A stretch of DNA of 64,000 nt. Origin: Roseburia sp. (GTDB lineage Bacteria; Bacillota; Clostridia; Lachnospirales; Lachnospiraceae). The stretch lies in the NCBI GenBank assembly GCA_023664725.1, contig JAMPFA010000002.1, positions 261,226-325,225 on the forward strand, in the 5' to 3' direction. The notes under the pieces were generated by a model. That model worked only from the letters and a program-made list of their open reading frames with translations, was not told the DNA's origin and searched no databases. A program made the translations under genes and the position numbers. This document shows positions 1 through 8,033 of this stretch, one piece after another; positions within the stretch are counted from its first letter, which is position 1, and each line of letters opens with the position of its first letter.

Positions 1-764
1 ATCTGGACGAGGGACAGGAGCAGGGATATTTAGACAGCGAGTCTGTTTTTGAGTCCGAGGCTACAGGCGGTGAGGCAGCCGTGCCGGGAACCACAGCAAA
101 TGATGATCCTACATATGTGATGCCGGATGGTGAGACTACATCTTCTTCTGTTTCGGAGAGGAAGAGCAACTATCTTCCCAGCGAGGAGATCACAAAGCGA
201 AACAGCGAAGGTTCTACAGTGGATTATGCAACCTCTTCTATTTCCGTAGTGGCAACGTCCTATGTGGTGTATGACGAGAAGGCATTGAAAGCAGACGGAA
301 CATTGGACAATATATCTTTTGATGAGTTTGTTGCACAGAACAGTGACCGTGTCAAGACCACGGTCGATCAGGAGTTTTATGATGCGGTTGCAAACGCAAC
401 AGGCATTCCAGTGGAAAATATTACCTTTATCGCTTATGATGTGCCGTTTTTTAAATATGCTTCGGCGGGAGGAAGAGATCTGGCAGATTATCTCCAGATT
501 GTTTTGGCAGTGCTTATCTTTGCACTTCTGGGCTTTGTAGTATTTAAGAGCACCAGAAAACAGCCGGAGGAAGTTATCGAGCCTGAGCTTTCTGTGGAGA
601 GCCTGCTTGAGACCACAAAAGAGGCGACCGAGGAAAACGGTCTGGAGGACATTGGGTACAGCGAGAAATCTGAAACCCGTATTTTGATAGAAAAATTTGT
701 GGAAGAAAATCCGGAAGCGGCAGCTACGCTGTTACGTAACTGGCTGAACGAGGAATGGGAGTAG
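1..764 (+). CDS. fliF: Flagellar MS-ring protein FliF, C-terminal part (5' end outside window)
   Basis: The reading frame is already open at base 3 and runs to TAG at 762-764, so only the last ~254 residues are present. The visible part is a low-complexity periplasmic stretch, the late MS-ring region, one membrane helix (around the residues QIVLAVLIFALLGFVVF) and a cytoplasmic acidic tail. The tail ends in a helix containing LIEKFVEENPEAAATLLRNW, which is the FliG-binding end of FliF. FliF forms the MS ring that anchors the motor and houses the export gate. fliG starts 4 bases downstream, the standard order. Identity rests on the tail and the neighbour; the N-terminal ring domains cannot be checked here. 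Confidence 0.95.
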   Translation, partial: LDEGQEQGYLDSESVFESEATGGEAAVPGTTANDDPTYVMPDGETTSSSVSERKSNYLPSEEITKRNSEGSTVDYATSSISVVATSYVVYDEKALKADGTLDNISFDEFVAQNSDRVKTTVDQEFYDAVANATGIPVENITFIAYDVPFFKYASAGGRDLADYLQIVLAVLIFALLGFVVFKSTRKQPEEVIEPELSVESLLETTKEATEENGLEDIGYSEKSETRILIEKFVEENPEAAATLLRNWLNEEWE

Positions 765-768
765 TGTT

Positions 769-1779
769 ATGGCAGACAAAGAAGATTTTAGCGGTGTCCA
801 GAAAGCTGCTATCTTATTAATTGCTCTGGGACCGGAGAGGTCAGCAGATATATTTAAACATTTAAAAGAAGATGAGATTGAGGAACTTACTTTAGAGATC
901 GCAAACACCAGAAGCGTTTCGCCTCAGGTAAAAGATAAGGTTCTGGAAGAATTTTATCAGGTCTGCCTGGCGCAGCAGTATATTGCGGAAGGTGGTATCG
1001 GTTATGCAAAAGAGCTTTTGGATAAAGCGCTGGGCAATGAGAAGGCTCAGGAGGTTATCTCCAAGCTTACGGCTTCCCTGCAGGTTCGCCCATTTGAGTT
1101 TGTGCGAAAGACCGATCCCAGCCAGGTGTTGAACTTTATACAGGACGAACATCCTCAGACCATAGCCATGATCTTATCATATCTCACACCGGCGCAGGCT
1201 GCTATGATTGTGGGGGCGCTGGCGCCGGAGACACAGGCGGATGTTGCCAAGAGAATTGCAACTATGGATCGTACATCACCCGATGTGATCAAAGAGGTGG
1301 AACGGGTATTGGAGAGAAAACTTTCGTCACTTATCAATCAGGATTACACCATCGTGGGCGGTGTGGATGCTATCGTAAATATTTTAAATACTGTAGACCG
1401 CTCCACAGAGAAACATATTATGGAATCTCTGGAAATCGAAGAACCGGAACTGGCAGACGAGATCCGCAAGAAGATGTTCGTATTCGAAGATATCTTGCTG
1501 CTTGACGACCGTGCCATCCAGCGTGTGCTTCGTGACGTGGACAACAACGATCTGTCTATCGCATTGAAGGGTTCCAACGAGGAGGTTCAGAACGCAATCT
1601 TCAAGAACCTGTCCAAACGTCTTGCCGCAATGATCAAAGAGGATATGGAGTTTATGGGACCTGTCCGTATGAAAGACGTGGAAGAGGCACAGCAAAAGAT
1701 TGTTGGTGTTATCCGTAAGTTAGAGGATTCTGCAGAGATTGTAATCTCCAGAGGCGGAGGTGACGAGATCGTTGTCTAA
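769..1779 (+). CDS. fliG: Flagellar motor switch protein FliG
   Basis: 336 residues, the usual FliG length. It starts with the FliF-binding domain (GVQKAAILLIALGPERSADI), then the middle armadillo-type domain with the EHPQTIAMIL motif near residue 128, and a C-terminal domain with the charged stator-facing helix (LLLDDRAIQRVLRDVD near residue 243). FliG is the switch-complex component that contacts MotA and generates torque. The ATG lies 4 bases after the fliF stop. The 3' end overlaps the fliH start, so translation of the two is probably coupled. Confidence 0.98.
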   Translation: MADKEDFSGVQKAAILLIALGPERSADIFKHLKEDEIEELTLEIANTRSVSPQVKDKVLEEFYQVCLAQQYIAEGGIGYAKELLDKALGNEKAQEVISKLTASLQVRPFEFVRKTDPSQVLNFIQDEHPQTIAMILSYLTPAQAAMIVGALAPETQADVAKRIATMDRTSPDVIKEVERVLERKLSSLINQDYTIVGGVDAIVNILNTVDRSTEKHIMESLEIEEPELADEIRKKMFVFEDILLLDDRAIQRVLRDVDNNDLSIALKGSNEEVQNAIFKNLSKRLAAMIKEDMEFMGPVRMKDVEEAQQKIVGVIRKLEDSAEIVISRGGGDEIVV

Positions 1780-2575
1780 TTTTTTTAAACAGTATAACGT
1801 TGTGGAGGAACATTCGGATGTCCGGATGATAGACTATAACGCTATGGCACAGGAAAAGCTGAGGAAACTGGCGGCAAAACAGGCGCCAGCAGCTTCCGCC
1901 GGAGCAGACGGCTTTCAAAGCCTGGATTCCATTGTGCCCCAGGAACCTGTAAAGAGCCCGGAGGAAATTTTACAGGAGGCCAAGGACGAGGCAGAACAGA
2001 TTTTAAAAGATGCCAGAAATCGTTCAGATGATATGTTAAACGACGCATATCAGAAGTCAGAACAGATAAAGCTTCAGGCAAAAGAAGAAGGACACTCTCT
2101 GGGATATAAAGAAGGCAGTGAGGAAGCCCGCAGCGAACTGGAAGCGGAATATGCCAAAAAGCAGGAGGAACTGGAAGCGCACAAGTTGTCTCTCCAGGAA
2201 GATTACAACCGGGAGATGAAAGAACTGGAACCTATGCTTTTAGATACGATTCTGACTGTGGTGGAAAAAGTATTTCACATTCAGTTTTCCGATAAGAAGG
2301 ACATTCTTCTCTATTTGGTGGAAAATGCCATATTGAATATTGAAGGCTGCAAGAATTTCCGTATTCGGGTAGGAGAAGAGCAGAGGGCATTCTTAGAGAG
2401 GCGCAAAGAGGAAATATTGGAACAGGTAGGTCATGATGTAAGTCTTGAGATACTTTCCGATCCTTCCTTCCGGGAAGATGAGTGTGTGATCGAGACGGAT
2501 ACAGGAATATTTGACTGCGGAACAGGTGTGCAGTTAGAGAACCTGATAAAAGATATAAAAGCATTAATTTCGTGA
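1772..2575 (+). CDS. fliH: Flagellar export regulator FliH
   Basis: FliH is a cytoplasmic stator-like partner that holds the FliI ATPase and links it to the C-ring. The product (~267 residues) has an N-terminal segment, a long charged coiled-coil middle (ILQEAKDEAEQILKDARNRS and following) and a FliH/V-ATPase-E-like C-terminal domain ending in CGTGVQLENLI. I chose TTG at 1772 because GGAGGTGA at 1756-1763 sits about 9 bases upstream, and the N-terminus then reads MSNFFKQYNVV. An in-frame GTG at 1760 lies inside that ribosome-binding site and is less likely. It overlaps fliG by 8 bases. Confidence 0.93.
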   Translation: MSNFFKQYNVVEEHSDVRMIDYNAMAQEKLRKLAAKQAPAASAGADGFQSLDSIVPQEPVKSPEEILQEAKDEAEQILKDARNRSDDMLNDAYQKSEQIKLQAKEEGHSLGYKEGSEEARSELEAEYAKKQEELEAHKLSLQEDYNREMKELEPMLLDTILTVVEKVFHIQFSDKKDILLYLVENAILNIEGCKNFRIRVGEEQRAFLERRKEEILEQVGHDVSLEILSDPSFREDECVIETDTGIFDCGTGVQLENLIKDIKALIS

Positions 2576-2586
2576 GGATGAGCAGC

Positions 2587-3897
2587 GTGGCATATGATTT
2601 TGATAAATACTTACAATTAGCAGACCGCACCTATTTTAAGCGTATGGGGAAAGTTGTAAAAATAGTTGGGCTGACCATTGAATCTGTGGGCCCGGATGCG
2701 AAGCTGAATGATTTGTGCCGCATTATAATAGATGAGGAAAAGAACCTTTCTGTAATGGCAGAGGTAGTTGGGTTTCGTGACAGCAGACTGCTGCTGATGC
2801 CTTTTGAAAGTGTGGAGGGCTTAGGCGTTGGATGTACTGTAGAGAATACGGGACATCCTTTGTCTGTTTCAGTGGGAGAGGGGCTTTTAGGGCATCTCTT
2901 AGATGGGATTGGAAGATTTTCAGAAGGAGAGTTTTTAAGTGAAAAACAGGAGTATCCGGTAGAGGCAGCTCCGCCTGACCCTATGGAACGGCAGATCATA
3001 GACGAGGTACTCCCTCTGGGAGTAAAGGCAGTGGACGGTCTGATCACTGTGGGAAAAGGACAGCGTATCGGCATTATGGCAGGTTCCGGTGTGGGAAAGA
3101 GTACGCTGATGGGAATGTTTGCCAGAAATACCAAAGCCGATATCAACGTGATTGCTCTGATTGGCGAGCGCGGGCGAGAAGTCCGTGAATTTATAGAAAG
3201 AGACTTGGGCGAGGAGGGAATGAAGCGTTCCGTTGTAGTGGTGGCAACTTCCGACAAACCGGCGTTGATCCGCAACAAAGCGGCAAAAACGGCGACGGCC
3301 ATTGCAGAGTACTACAGGGACCAGGGAAAAGATGTGCTTCTTATGATGGATTCCCTGACACGTTTCTCCATGGCTCAAAGAGAGATTGGTCTCGCCTCAG
3401 GTGAGCCTCCGGTGACCAGGGGATATCCTCCCAGCGTGTACTCGGAGATGCCCAGGCTTTTAGAGCGGGCGGGAAATTCCGATAAAGGCTCTATCACCGG
3501 ACTCTACACCGTACTGGTAGACGGCGATGATATGAATGAGCCTATCGCAGATACAGCCAGAAGTATTTTGGATGGGCATATCGTGCTGTCCAGAAGGTTA
3601 GGGCACAAGAACCATTATCCGGCGGTGGATGTGCTTCAGAGCATTTCCCGTGTTATGAGCACCATTGCTACAAAAGAGCACAAGGATGCTGCTGGAAGGC
3701 TTCGTAATGTACTTGCCACATACAGTGAGGCAGAAGATTTGATCAATATCGGCGCCTATAAAAAAGGTTCCAATCCAGAAATTGATTTTGCAGTTTCCAA
3801 AATAGGCGCTGTGAATCGTTTTTTACAACAGGATATCATGGAAAAGTTTGGTTTTGAAGAAGAAGAGCAGATGCTCGAGGAGCTTTTTGTGGAGTAG
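2587..3897 (+). CDS. fliI: Flagellum-specific ATPase FliI
   Basis: F1-beta-like hexameric ATPase that energises the flagellar type III export apparatus. Visible features are the P-loop GSGVGKST, the segment GERGREVREF, a Walker B region (VLLMMDSLTRFSMAQREIG) and the FliI/YscN PROSITE-like motif PPSVYSEMPRLLERAG. The start is ambiguous: GTG 2572, ATG 2578 and GTG 2587 are all in frame. GAGG at 2574-2577 is well spaced only for GTG 2587, giving MAYDFDKYLQLADRTYF. All three overlap or abut fliH. The length of about 436 residues is typical. Confidence 0.97.
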   Translation: MAYDFDKYLQLADRTYFKRMGKVVKIVGLTIESVGPDAKLNDLCRIIIDEEKNLSVMAEVVGFRDSRLLLMPFESVEGLGVGCTVENTGHPLSVSVGEGLLGHLLDGIGRFSEGEFLSEKQEYPVEAAPPDPMERQIIDEVLPLGVKAVDGLITVGKGQRIGIMAGSGVGKSTLMGMFARNTKADINVIALIGERGREVREFIERDLGEEGMKRSVVVVATSDKPALIRNKAAKTATAIAEYYRDQGKDVLLMMDSLTRFSMAQREIGLASGEPPVTRGYPPSVYSEMPRLLERAGNSDKGSITGLYTVLVDGDDMNEPIADTARSILDGHIVLSRRLGHKNHYPAVDVLQSISRVMSTIATKEHKDAAGRLRNVLATYSEAEDLINIGAYKKGSNPEIDFAVSKIGAVNRFLQQDIMEKFGFEEEEQMLEELFVE

Positions 3898-3901
3898 ATA
3901 A

Positions 3902-4348
3902 ATGGCAAAGTTTAATTACAAGTTACAGAGTGTTTTGGACATTAAGGAAAAACTGGAGAGTCAGGAAAAAATAGCATACGGACTTGCCACGGCCAAAGTT
4001 TTAGAAGAGCAGGAAAAGCTGCAGAAGCTGATGCTCCAGAAGGCGGGGTACGATAAGCGTGCAAGGGAGCTGGTGAAAGGCGACATTGACCTTTTGGAGG
4101 TGAAATCCTGCAGAAATGCGGTGGATACCATGAAGACCAGAATCCGTGGGCAGATGATTGAACTGCACCGTGCCCAGAAGCAACAGGAGATTGCCAGGAA
4201 CAGGTTAAATTCGGTGATGATCGAGCGAAAGACTTATGAAAAGCTTCGGGAAAAGAAAATGGATGAATTTAAGCAGGAATTGCTTTTGGAAGAGAAAAAA
4301 GAGATAGATGAATTGGTAAGTTATACATATGGCCAGGATGAAGAGTAG
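3902..4348 (+). CDS. fliJ: Flagellar export protein FliJ
   Basis: 148 residues, almost entirely alpha-helical and rich in K, E, Q and R, with no membrane segment. It begins with KFNYKLQSVLDIKEKLESQE, a characteristic FliJ opening. FliJ is a small coiled-coil export chaperone resembling the gamma subunit of F1 that docks in the FliI ring and contacts FlhA. Position directly after fliI (4-base gap) supports the call, since FliJ sequences are too divergent to rely on similarity alone. Confidence 0.92.
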   Translation: MAKFNYKLQSVLDIKEKLESQEKIAYGLATAKVLEEQEKLQKLMLQKAGYDKRARELVKGDIDLLEVKSCRNAVDTMKTRIRGQMIELHRAQKQQEIARNRLNSVMIERKTYEKLREKKMDEFKQELLLEEKKEIDELVSYTYGQDEE

Positions 4349-4377
4349 GCGAAAAAGATGACAGGTGGTGTGAGCAA

Positions 4378-5304
4378 ATGGCAGACGAAAAGAATTTTAT
4401 GTCAGGCGAAAATGAGATTGTAGATGCAAAAGAGGCAAAAAAGGCCGCAAAGGAAGCCAAGAAAGCGGAAAAATTGAGAAAAGAACAGGACAGGCGCAGA
4501 AAGAAGCTGGAAAAAGCCGGTATGTCCCAGGAAGAGATCCAGAGAATCCTTGACAATCCGGAGTATGAGGAAGAGAGCGGCGGAGGCCGCCTGGCAGTAT
4601 TTTTTGTAACCCTGATAATCATTGCGATCTGGCTTGCGATCCTTGCGCTGCTGGTAAAGATGGATGTAGGCGGTTTTGGCTCCACTGTGCTGGCACCGTT
4701 GTTAAAAGATGTCCCCTACATAAACAAGATCCTGCCGGAGGCGGATGAGGTGACGGAAGTTTCCACCGAGGCGGTAAATACGGAATATCCTTACGCAACA
4801 TTAGACGAGGCAGTTGCCAGGATCAAAGAACTTGAAATTCAGCTGCAGACGGAGAAAAATGCTCTTACCGTAAGTCAGGCACAGGTGGGTGACCTTCAGG
4901 AGCAGGCACAGCAGTTAGAACAGTACAAAGCAAATGAGGCGGCTTTTGAGGAGCGCAGGCAAAAATTCGACGAAGAGGTTGTGTTTTCTGACCAGGCACC
5001 CGATATAAATGAATATAAGAATTATTATGAACAGATAGACCCGGCCAATGCGGAGGCAATTTACAAGCGTGTAGTAGAACAGCTTGAAAATGAGAAAGAA
5101 CTGGAAGAGTATGTCAGCATGTATTCCTCCATGAAGCCAAAACAGGCAGCGGCCATTTTCGATACGATGACAAACGACCTAAAGCTTGTGGCAAAGATAT
5201 TGCAGGCGATGGACGTTGAGAGCAGTTCCAGTATTCTGGGAGCCATGAACACAGACACAGCGGCAAAGCTGACGAAACTCATGGAGCCTTCGAATAAAAA
5301 ATAA
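4378..5304 (+). CDS. MotE-like membrane-anchored coiled-coil protein (MgtE N-like tail)
   Basis: 308 residues. The N-terminal cytoplasmic segment is extremely basic and acidic (KAAKEAKKAEKLRKEQDRR), followed by one transmembrane helix near residues 75-95, an extracytoplasmic coiled coil (LDEAVARIKELEIQLQTEK) and a C-terminal helical domain (EEYVSMYSSMKPKQAAAIFD) of the MgtE-N/FliG-like superhelical type. This architecture and the place between fliJ and fliK match the MotE/FlbB group, periplasmic chaperones of the stator MotB in other phyla, and the YlxF position of Bacillus. The role in Clostridia is inferred. RBS AGGTGGTGTGAG precedes ATG 4378. Confidence 0.75.
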   Translation: MADEKNFMSGENEIVDAKEAKKAAKEAKKAEKLRKEQDRRRKKLEKAGMSQEEIQRILDNPEYEEESGGGRLAVFFVTLIIIAIWLAILALLVKMDVGGFGSTVLAPLLKDVPYINKILPEADEVTEVSTEAVNTEYPYATLDEAVARIKELEIQLQTEKNALTVSQAQVGDLQEQAQQLEQYKANEAAFEERRQKFDEEVVFSDQAPDINEYKNYYEQIDPANAEAIYKRVVEQLENEKELEEYVSMYSSMKPKQAAAIFDTMTNDLKLVAKILQAMDVESSSSILGAMNTDTAAKLTKLMEPSNKK

Positions 5305-5328
5305 TCTGAAAAGAAAGGAGGAAGGAAT

Positions 5329-6795
5329 GTGGCAGATACCAATATTTCAGGCATTGCAAAGATAGTGCTGAGTGCCAGAGCTGATATGAAAGCCACAAAG
5401 CCGGAGAATGACAGAGAGGGTGTTGACTTCTCGGCCAGTTTTATGGATATGATGAAACAAAACACTCCGGGAAACAGTGTCAGCCAGACAACAAAAGCTT
5501 CGTCTGACAGTATTCAGCCAGTGAAAACCGACGACAGTCCGGTGTACGATGTCAGTACATCAAAACAGGCAAACGTCACTGTCAAAGAAGAGATCACCGC
5601 AGAAAAAGTCCAGACAGAAGGTGCAGAAAAACTGGATGAATTTGCGGAAAATGTCTATGAGACACTGGAAGAAGAGTATCATGTATCAAAGGAAGATATT
5701 GAAGCTGTACTGGCAAGTCTTGGATTTAATGTGACAGACCTGATGGATCCTAAGAACCTGATGACCTTGGTGACAGAGCTCACTGGGGAAGATGTGGGAA
5801 CTTTGTTCCTAAGTGAAAATTTCCAGAATGTGATGCAGGAGATTTCAGTGTTGACAGAAGAGCTTGCGGCAGAGTTTGGGATTACAAAAGAGCAGCTGAT
5901 GGCATTTGCAAAAGAGCTGAACCAGAAGGTTAAAGATGCGGCTGTTGCCACGGATACTTTCAGTTCTCAGGAAATTGAGACAGAGACAGAAAACATTGTG
6001 ACAGTGGAGGGTGAAAAAAATATCCAGACGCTGACAGCATCAGATTTTGTCAGGGAAATCGGTCAGATGGAGGATTCCATGACAGTGGAGGAACCTGAGG
6101 AGGCAGAGGAAGAGCAGCCAGGTCAGATTGCGGTGACAGAGACAGAAGAGGAAGATACAGAGAAATCTTCCTGGAACAGCAAAAATGACAATGCCTTTGA
6201 ATCAGGAAAGAACAGCAAGGCAGAACATGATGGTTCCAATGCCCATGTGACAAATCTGCAGAACAACAGGATGGAAGAATTTGCCATTCCAAAAGAAACT
6301 GCAGTTCCGGTTTATACCAGTCAGGTAAATGTTGCGGATATCATTGAGCAGATCGCAAACCATGTGAGGATCAATCTCTCTGCGGAGGGGACTTCTATGG
6401 AGATGCAGTTAAATCCTGAAAATTTAGGTAAGATATACCTGAATATTTCCGAGAAGGAAGGTGTGATCCGAGCACAGATCGCAGCACAAAATGAAATGGT
6501 AAAAGAAGCATTGGAAACCCAGATGGTGGAACTTCGCCAGAACTTAAACCAGCAGGGTATCAAAGTGGATGCCATTGAGGTTACTGTTGCCACCCATGAG
6601 TTTGAACAAAATTTAGAAGGGCAGGCAAGACAGGAAGAACAGGCGAGACAGCAGATGGAAGAAAACCAGAAAAAAGCAAGACGAAGCCTGAATCTCAATG
6701 ATTTGGACGGCCTCACCGGCCTTATGTCGGAAGAGGAAGAGCTTGTGGCAAAAATGATGCGGGACAATGGCAATCAGGTTGATCTAACCGCATAG
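5329..6795 (+). CDS. fliK: Flagellar hook-length control protein FliK
   Basis: 488 residues. The N-terminal two-thirds is a long, weakly conserved acidic ruler region. The C-terminal hook-length-control domain is recognisable around residues 350-430: MQLNPENLGKIYLNISEKEG, then RAQIAAQNEMVKEALETQM and LNQQGIKVDAIEVTV. FliK is exported and switches export specificity from hook to filament through FlhB. The GTG start at 5329 follows AAAGGAGG. It stands between the MotE-like gene and flgD, as in other Firmicutes. Confidence 0.93.
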   Translation: MADTNISGIAKIVLSARADMKATKPENDREGVDFSASFMDMMKQNTPGNSVSQTTKASSDSIQPVKTDDSPVYDVSTSKQANVTVKEEITAEKVQTEGAEKLDEFAENVYETLEEEYHVSKEDIEAVLASLGFNVTDLMDPKNLMTLVTELTGEDVGTLFLSENFQNVMQEISVLTEELAAEFGITKEQLMAFAKELNQKVKDAAVATDTFSSQEIETETENIVTVEGEKNIQTLTASDFVREIGQMEDSMTVEEPEEAEEEQPGQIAVTETEEEDTEKSSWNSKNDNAFESGKNSKAEHDGSNAHVTNLQNNRMEEFAIPKETAVPVYTSQVNVADIIEQIANHVRINLSAEGTSMEMQLNPENLGKIYLNISEKEGVIRAQIAAQNEMVKEALETQMVELRQNLNQQGIKVDAIEVTVATHEFEQNLEGQARQEEQARQQMEENQKKARRSLNLNDLDGLTGLMSEEEELVAKMMRDNGNQVDLTA

Positions 6796-6810
6796 GAAAG
6801 GAGAAAACAG

Positions 6811-7530
6811 ATGGCGCTTTTAATGCAGGAAATAAAAAACGGAAAAGTGGTGGAAACAGAGACGCTTGCGGATAAAGCGGATAAGGCCAGTAAAGAACTG
6901 GGAAAAAACTCCGGTTTGGATAAACAGGCTTTTTTACAGCTTTTAGTTGCACAGATGCAGTACCAGGATCCTTTGGAACCTATGGACAATACAGAGTATA
7001 TTTCACAGCTTGCAACTTTTTCAACACTTGAGGAAATGCAGAATATGAGAGCTGCTACAGAGCAGAGTTATGCCAATAATCTTGTGGGAAAATATGTGAT
7101 CCTGAATACAGACTCCGGCACGGTTCATGGAAAAGTGGACTATGTCATGTACGAAAAGGGCAATATATTCCTGGCAGTCAACGACGGGCTCTATTCTATA
7201 GAGGATTTGGACACTGTGGCAGACAGTACATACTACGAGGCTGTTGAGATGGCAAACCTGTTTTCCAGTCTTCTTGCGGCAATGCCCAGCGCAAAGGAGT
7301 TCAATTCTGGAAATATGTCGGATTTCGAGAAGATCAAAACTCTTTTGGAATCCATGAATGTGTATCAGCAGAATTTTATTTCTGAGGATGATGCCAAGAA
7401 GTACAAAGAATTATTGACAGTTTACGAGCAGCTTAAAGGAAATACTTCTTCCAATACCTCTTCCACAGGTAATACGGGAAATACAGGCGGTACGGAAAAT
7501 ACGGGAAAAGATGATTTGAAGGATGAATAA
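6811..7530 (+). CDS. flgD: Flagellar hook capping protein FlgD
   Basis: FlgD is an exported scaffold that caps the growing hook and allows FlgE assembly. The hallmark N-terminal region is present: KQAFLQLLVAQMQYQDPLEP followed by DNTEYISQLATFSTLEEMQN (residues about 40-78). A second domain includes GTVHGKVDYVMYEKGNIFL. The C-terminus is a repetitive Asn/Thr/Gly/Ser tail, which is unusual and probably disordered. At 239 residues it is within the family range. ATG 6811 follows AAAGGAG, 15 bases after fliK. Confidence 0.95.
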   Translation: MALLMQEIKNGKVVETETLADKADKASKELGKNSGLDKQAFLQLLVAQMQYQDPLEPMDNTEYISQLATFSTLEEMQNMRAATEQSYANNLVGKYVILNTDSGTVHGKVDYVMYEKGNIFLAVNDGLYSIEDLDTVADSTYYEAVEMANLFSSLLAAMPSAKEFNSGNMSDFEKIKTLLESMNVYQQNFISEDDAKKYKELLTVYEQLKGNTSSNTSSTGNTGNTGGTENTGKDDLKDE

Positions 7531-7551
7531 ACAGGCAGAGAGGTGAGAGTT

Positions 7552-7950
7552 ATGGATAAACTAAATAATCGGTTTACATCCATTGAGCAGGTTGCCAGTC
7601 AGTATATGACGCCTGCAAAAAACAGCAGGGAAGCCTCAAAAGATGCCAATGTTTCATTCCAGGATATCCTGTTAAAAAAGCAGGCAGAGGAGAGCGGGGA
7701 GTTAAAGTTTTCCAAACATGCTTCCCTTCGGTTGGAGGAGCGGAATATCAGCCTGACAGAAGAACAGAATGAGCGCTTGCAAAATGGAGTGAAGAAAGCT
7801 GACGAAAAAGGGATACAGGAATCTTTGGTGATGATGGATTCCCTGGCTTTTATCGTAAACATTCCCAATAAGACCGTTGTGACGGCAATGGATCAGAGGG
7901 AGACAGACAATAACGTATTTACAAATATTGACGGAGCTGTCATTATCTAA
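7552..7950 (+). CDS. Flagellar operon protein (TIGR02530 / Flagellar_put family)
   Basis: About 132 residues, without signal peptide or membrane helix. The central part (KFSKHASLRLEERNISLTEE) and the tail (AMDQRETDNNVFTNIDGAVI) match what I know of the small flagellar operon protein found between flgD and flgE in Bacillus and Clostridia. Its molecular role is unknown; the position suggests hook or rod assembly. I start at ATG 7552 because AGGTGAG lies just upstream; an in-frame GTG at 7543 falls inside that ribosome-binding site. Confidence 0.85.
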   Translation: MDKLNNRFTSIEQVASQYMTPAKNSREASKDANVSFQDILLKKQAEESGELKFSKHASLRLEERNISLTEEQNERLQNGVKKADEKGIQESLVMMDSLAFIVNIPNKTVVTAMDQRETDNNVFTNIDGAVII

Positions 7951-8033
7951 CCCGCCGGACCTTTGTGGAAGCGGAGGCTTTTGACTGACAGAGAGAGCAG
8001 ACGGCTCGTTTATGATTTAGGAGGTCATTCATT

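Noticed and set aside
2631..3302. 223-residue minus-strand ORF opposite fliI
   Set aside because: Ser/Pro-rich translation typical of the antisense of a conserved gene; no ribosome-binding site or family.
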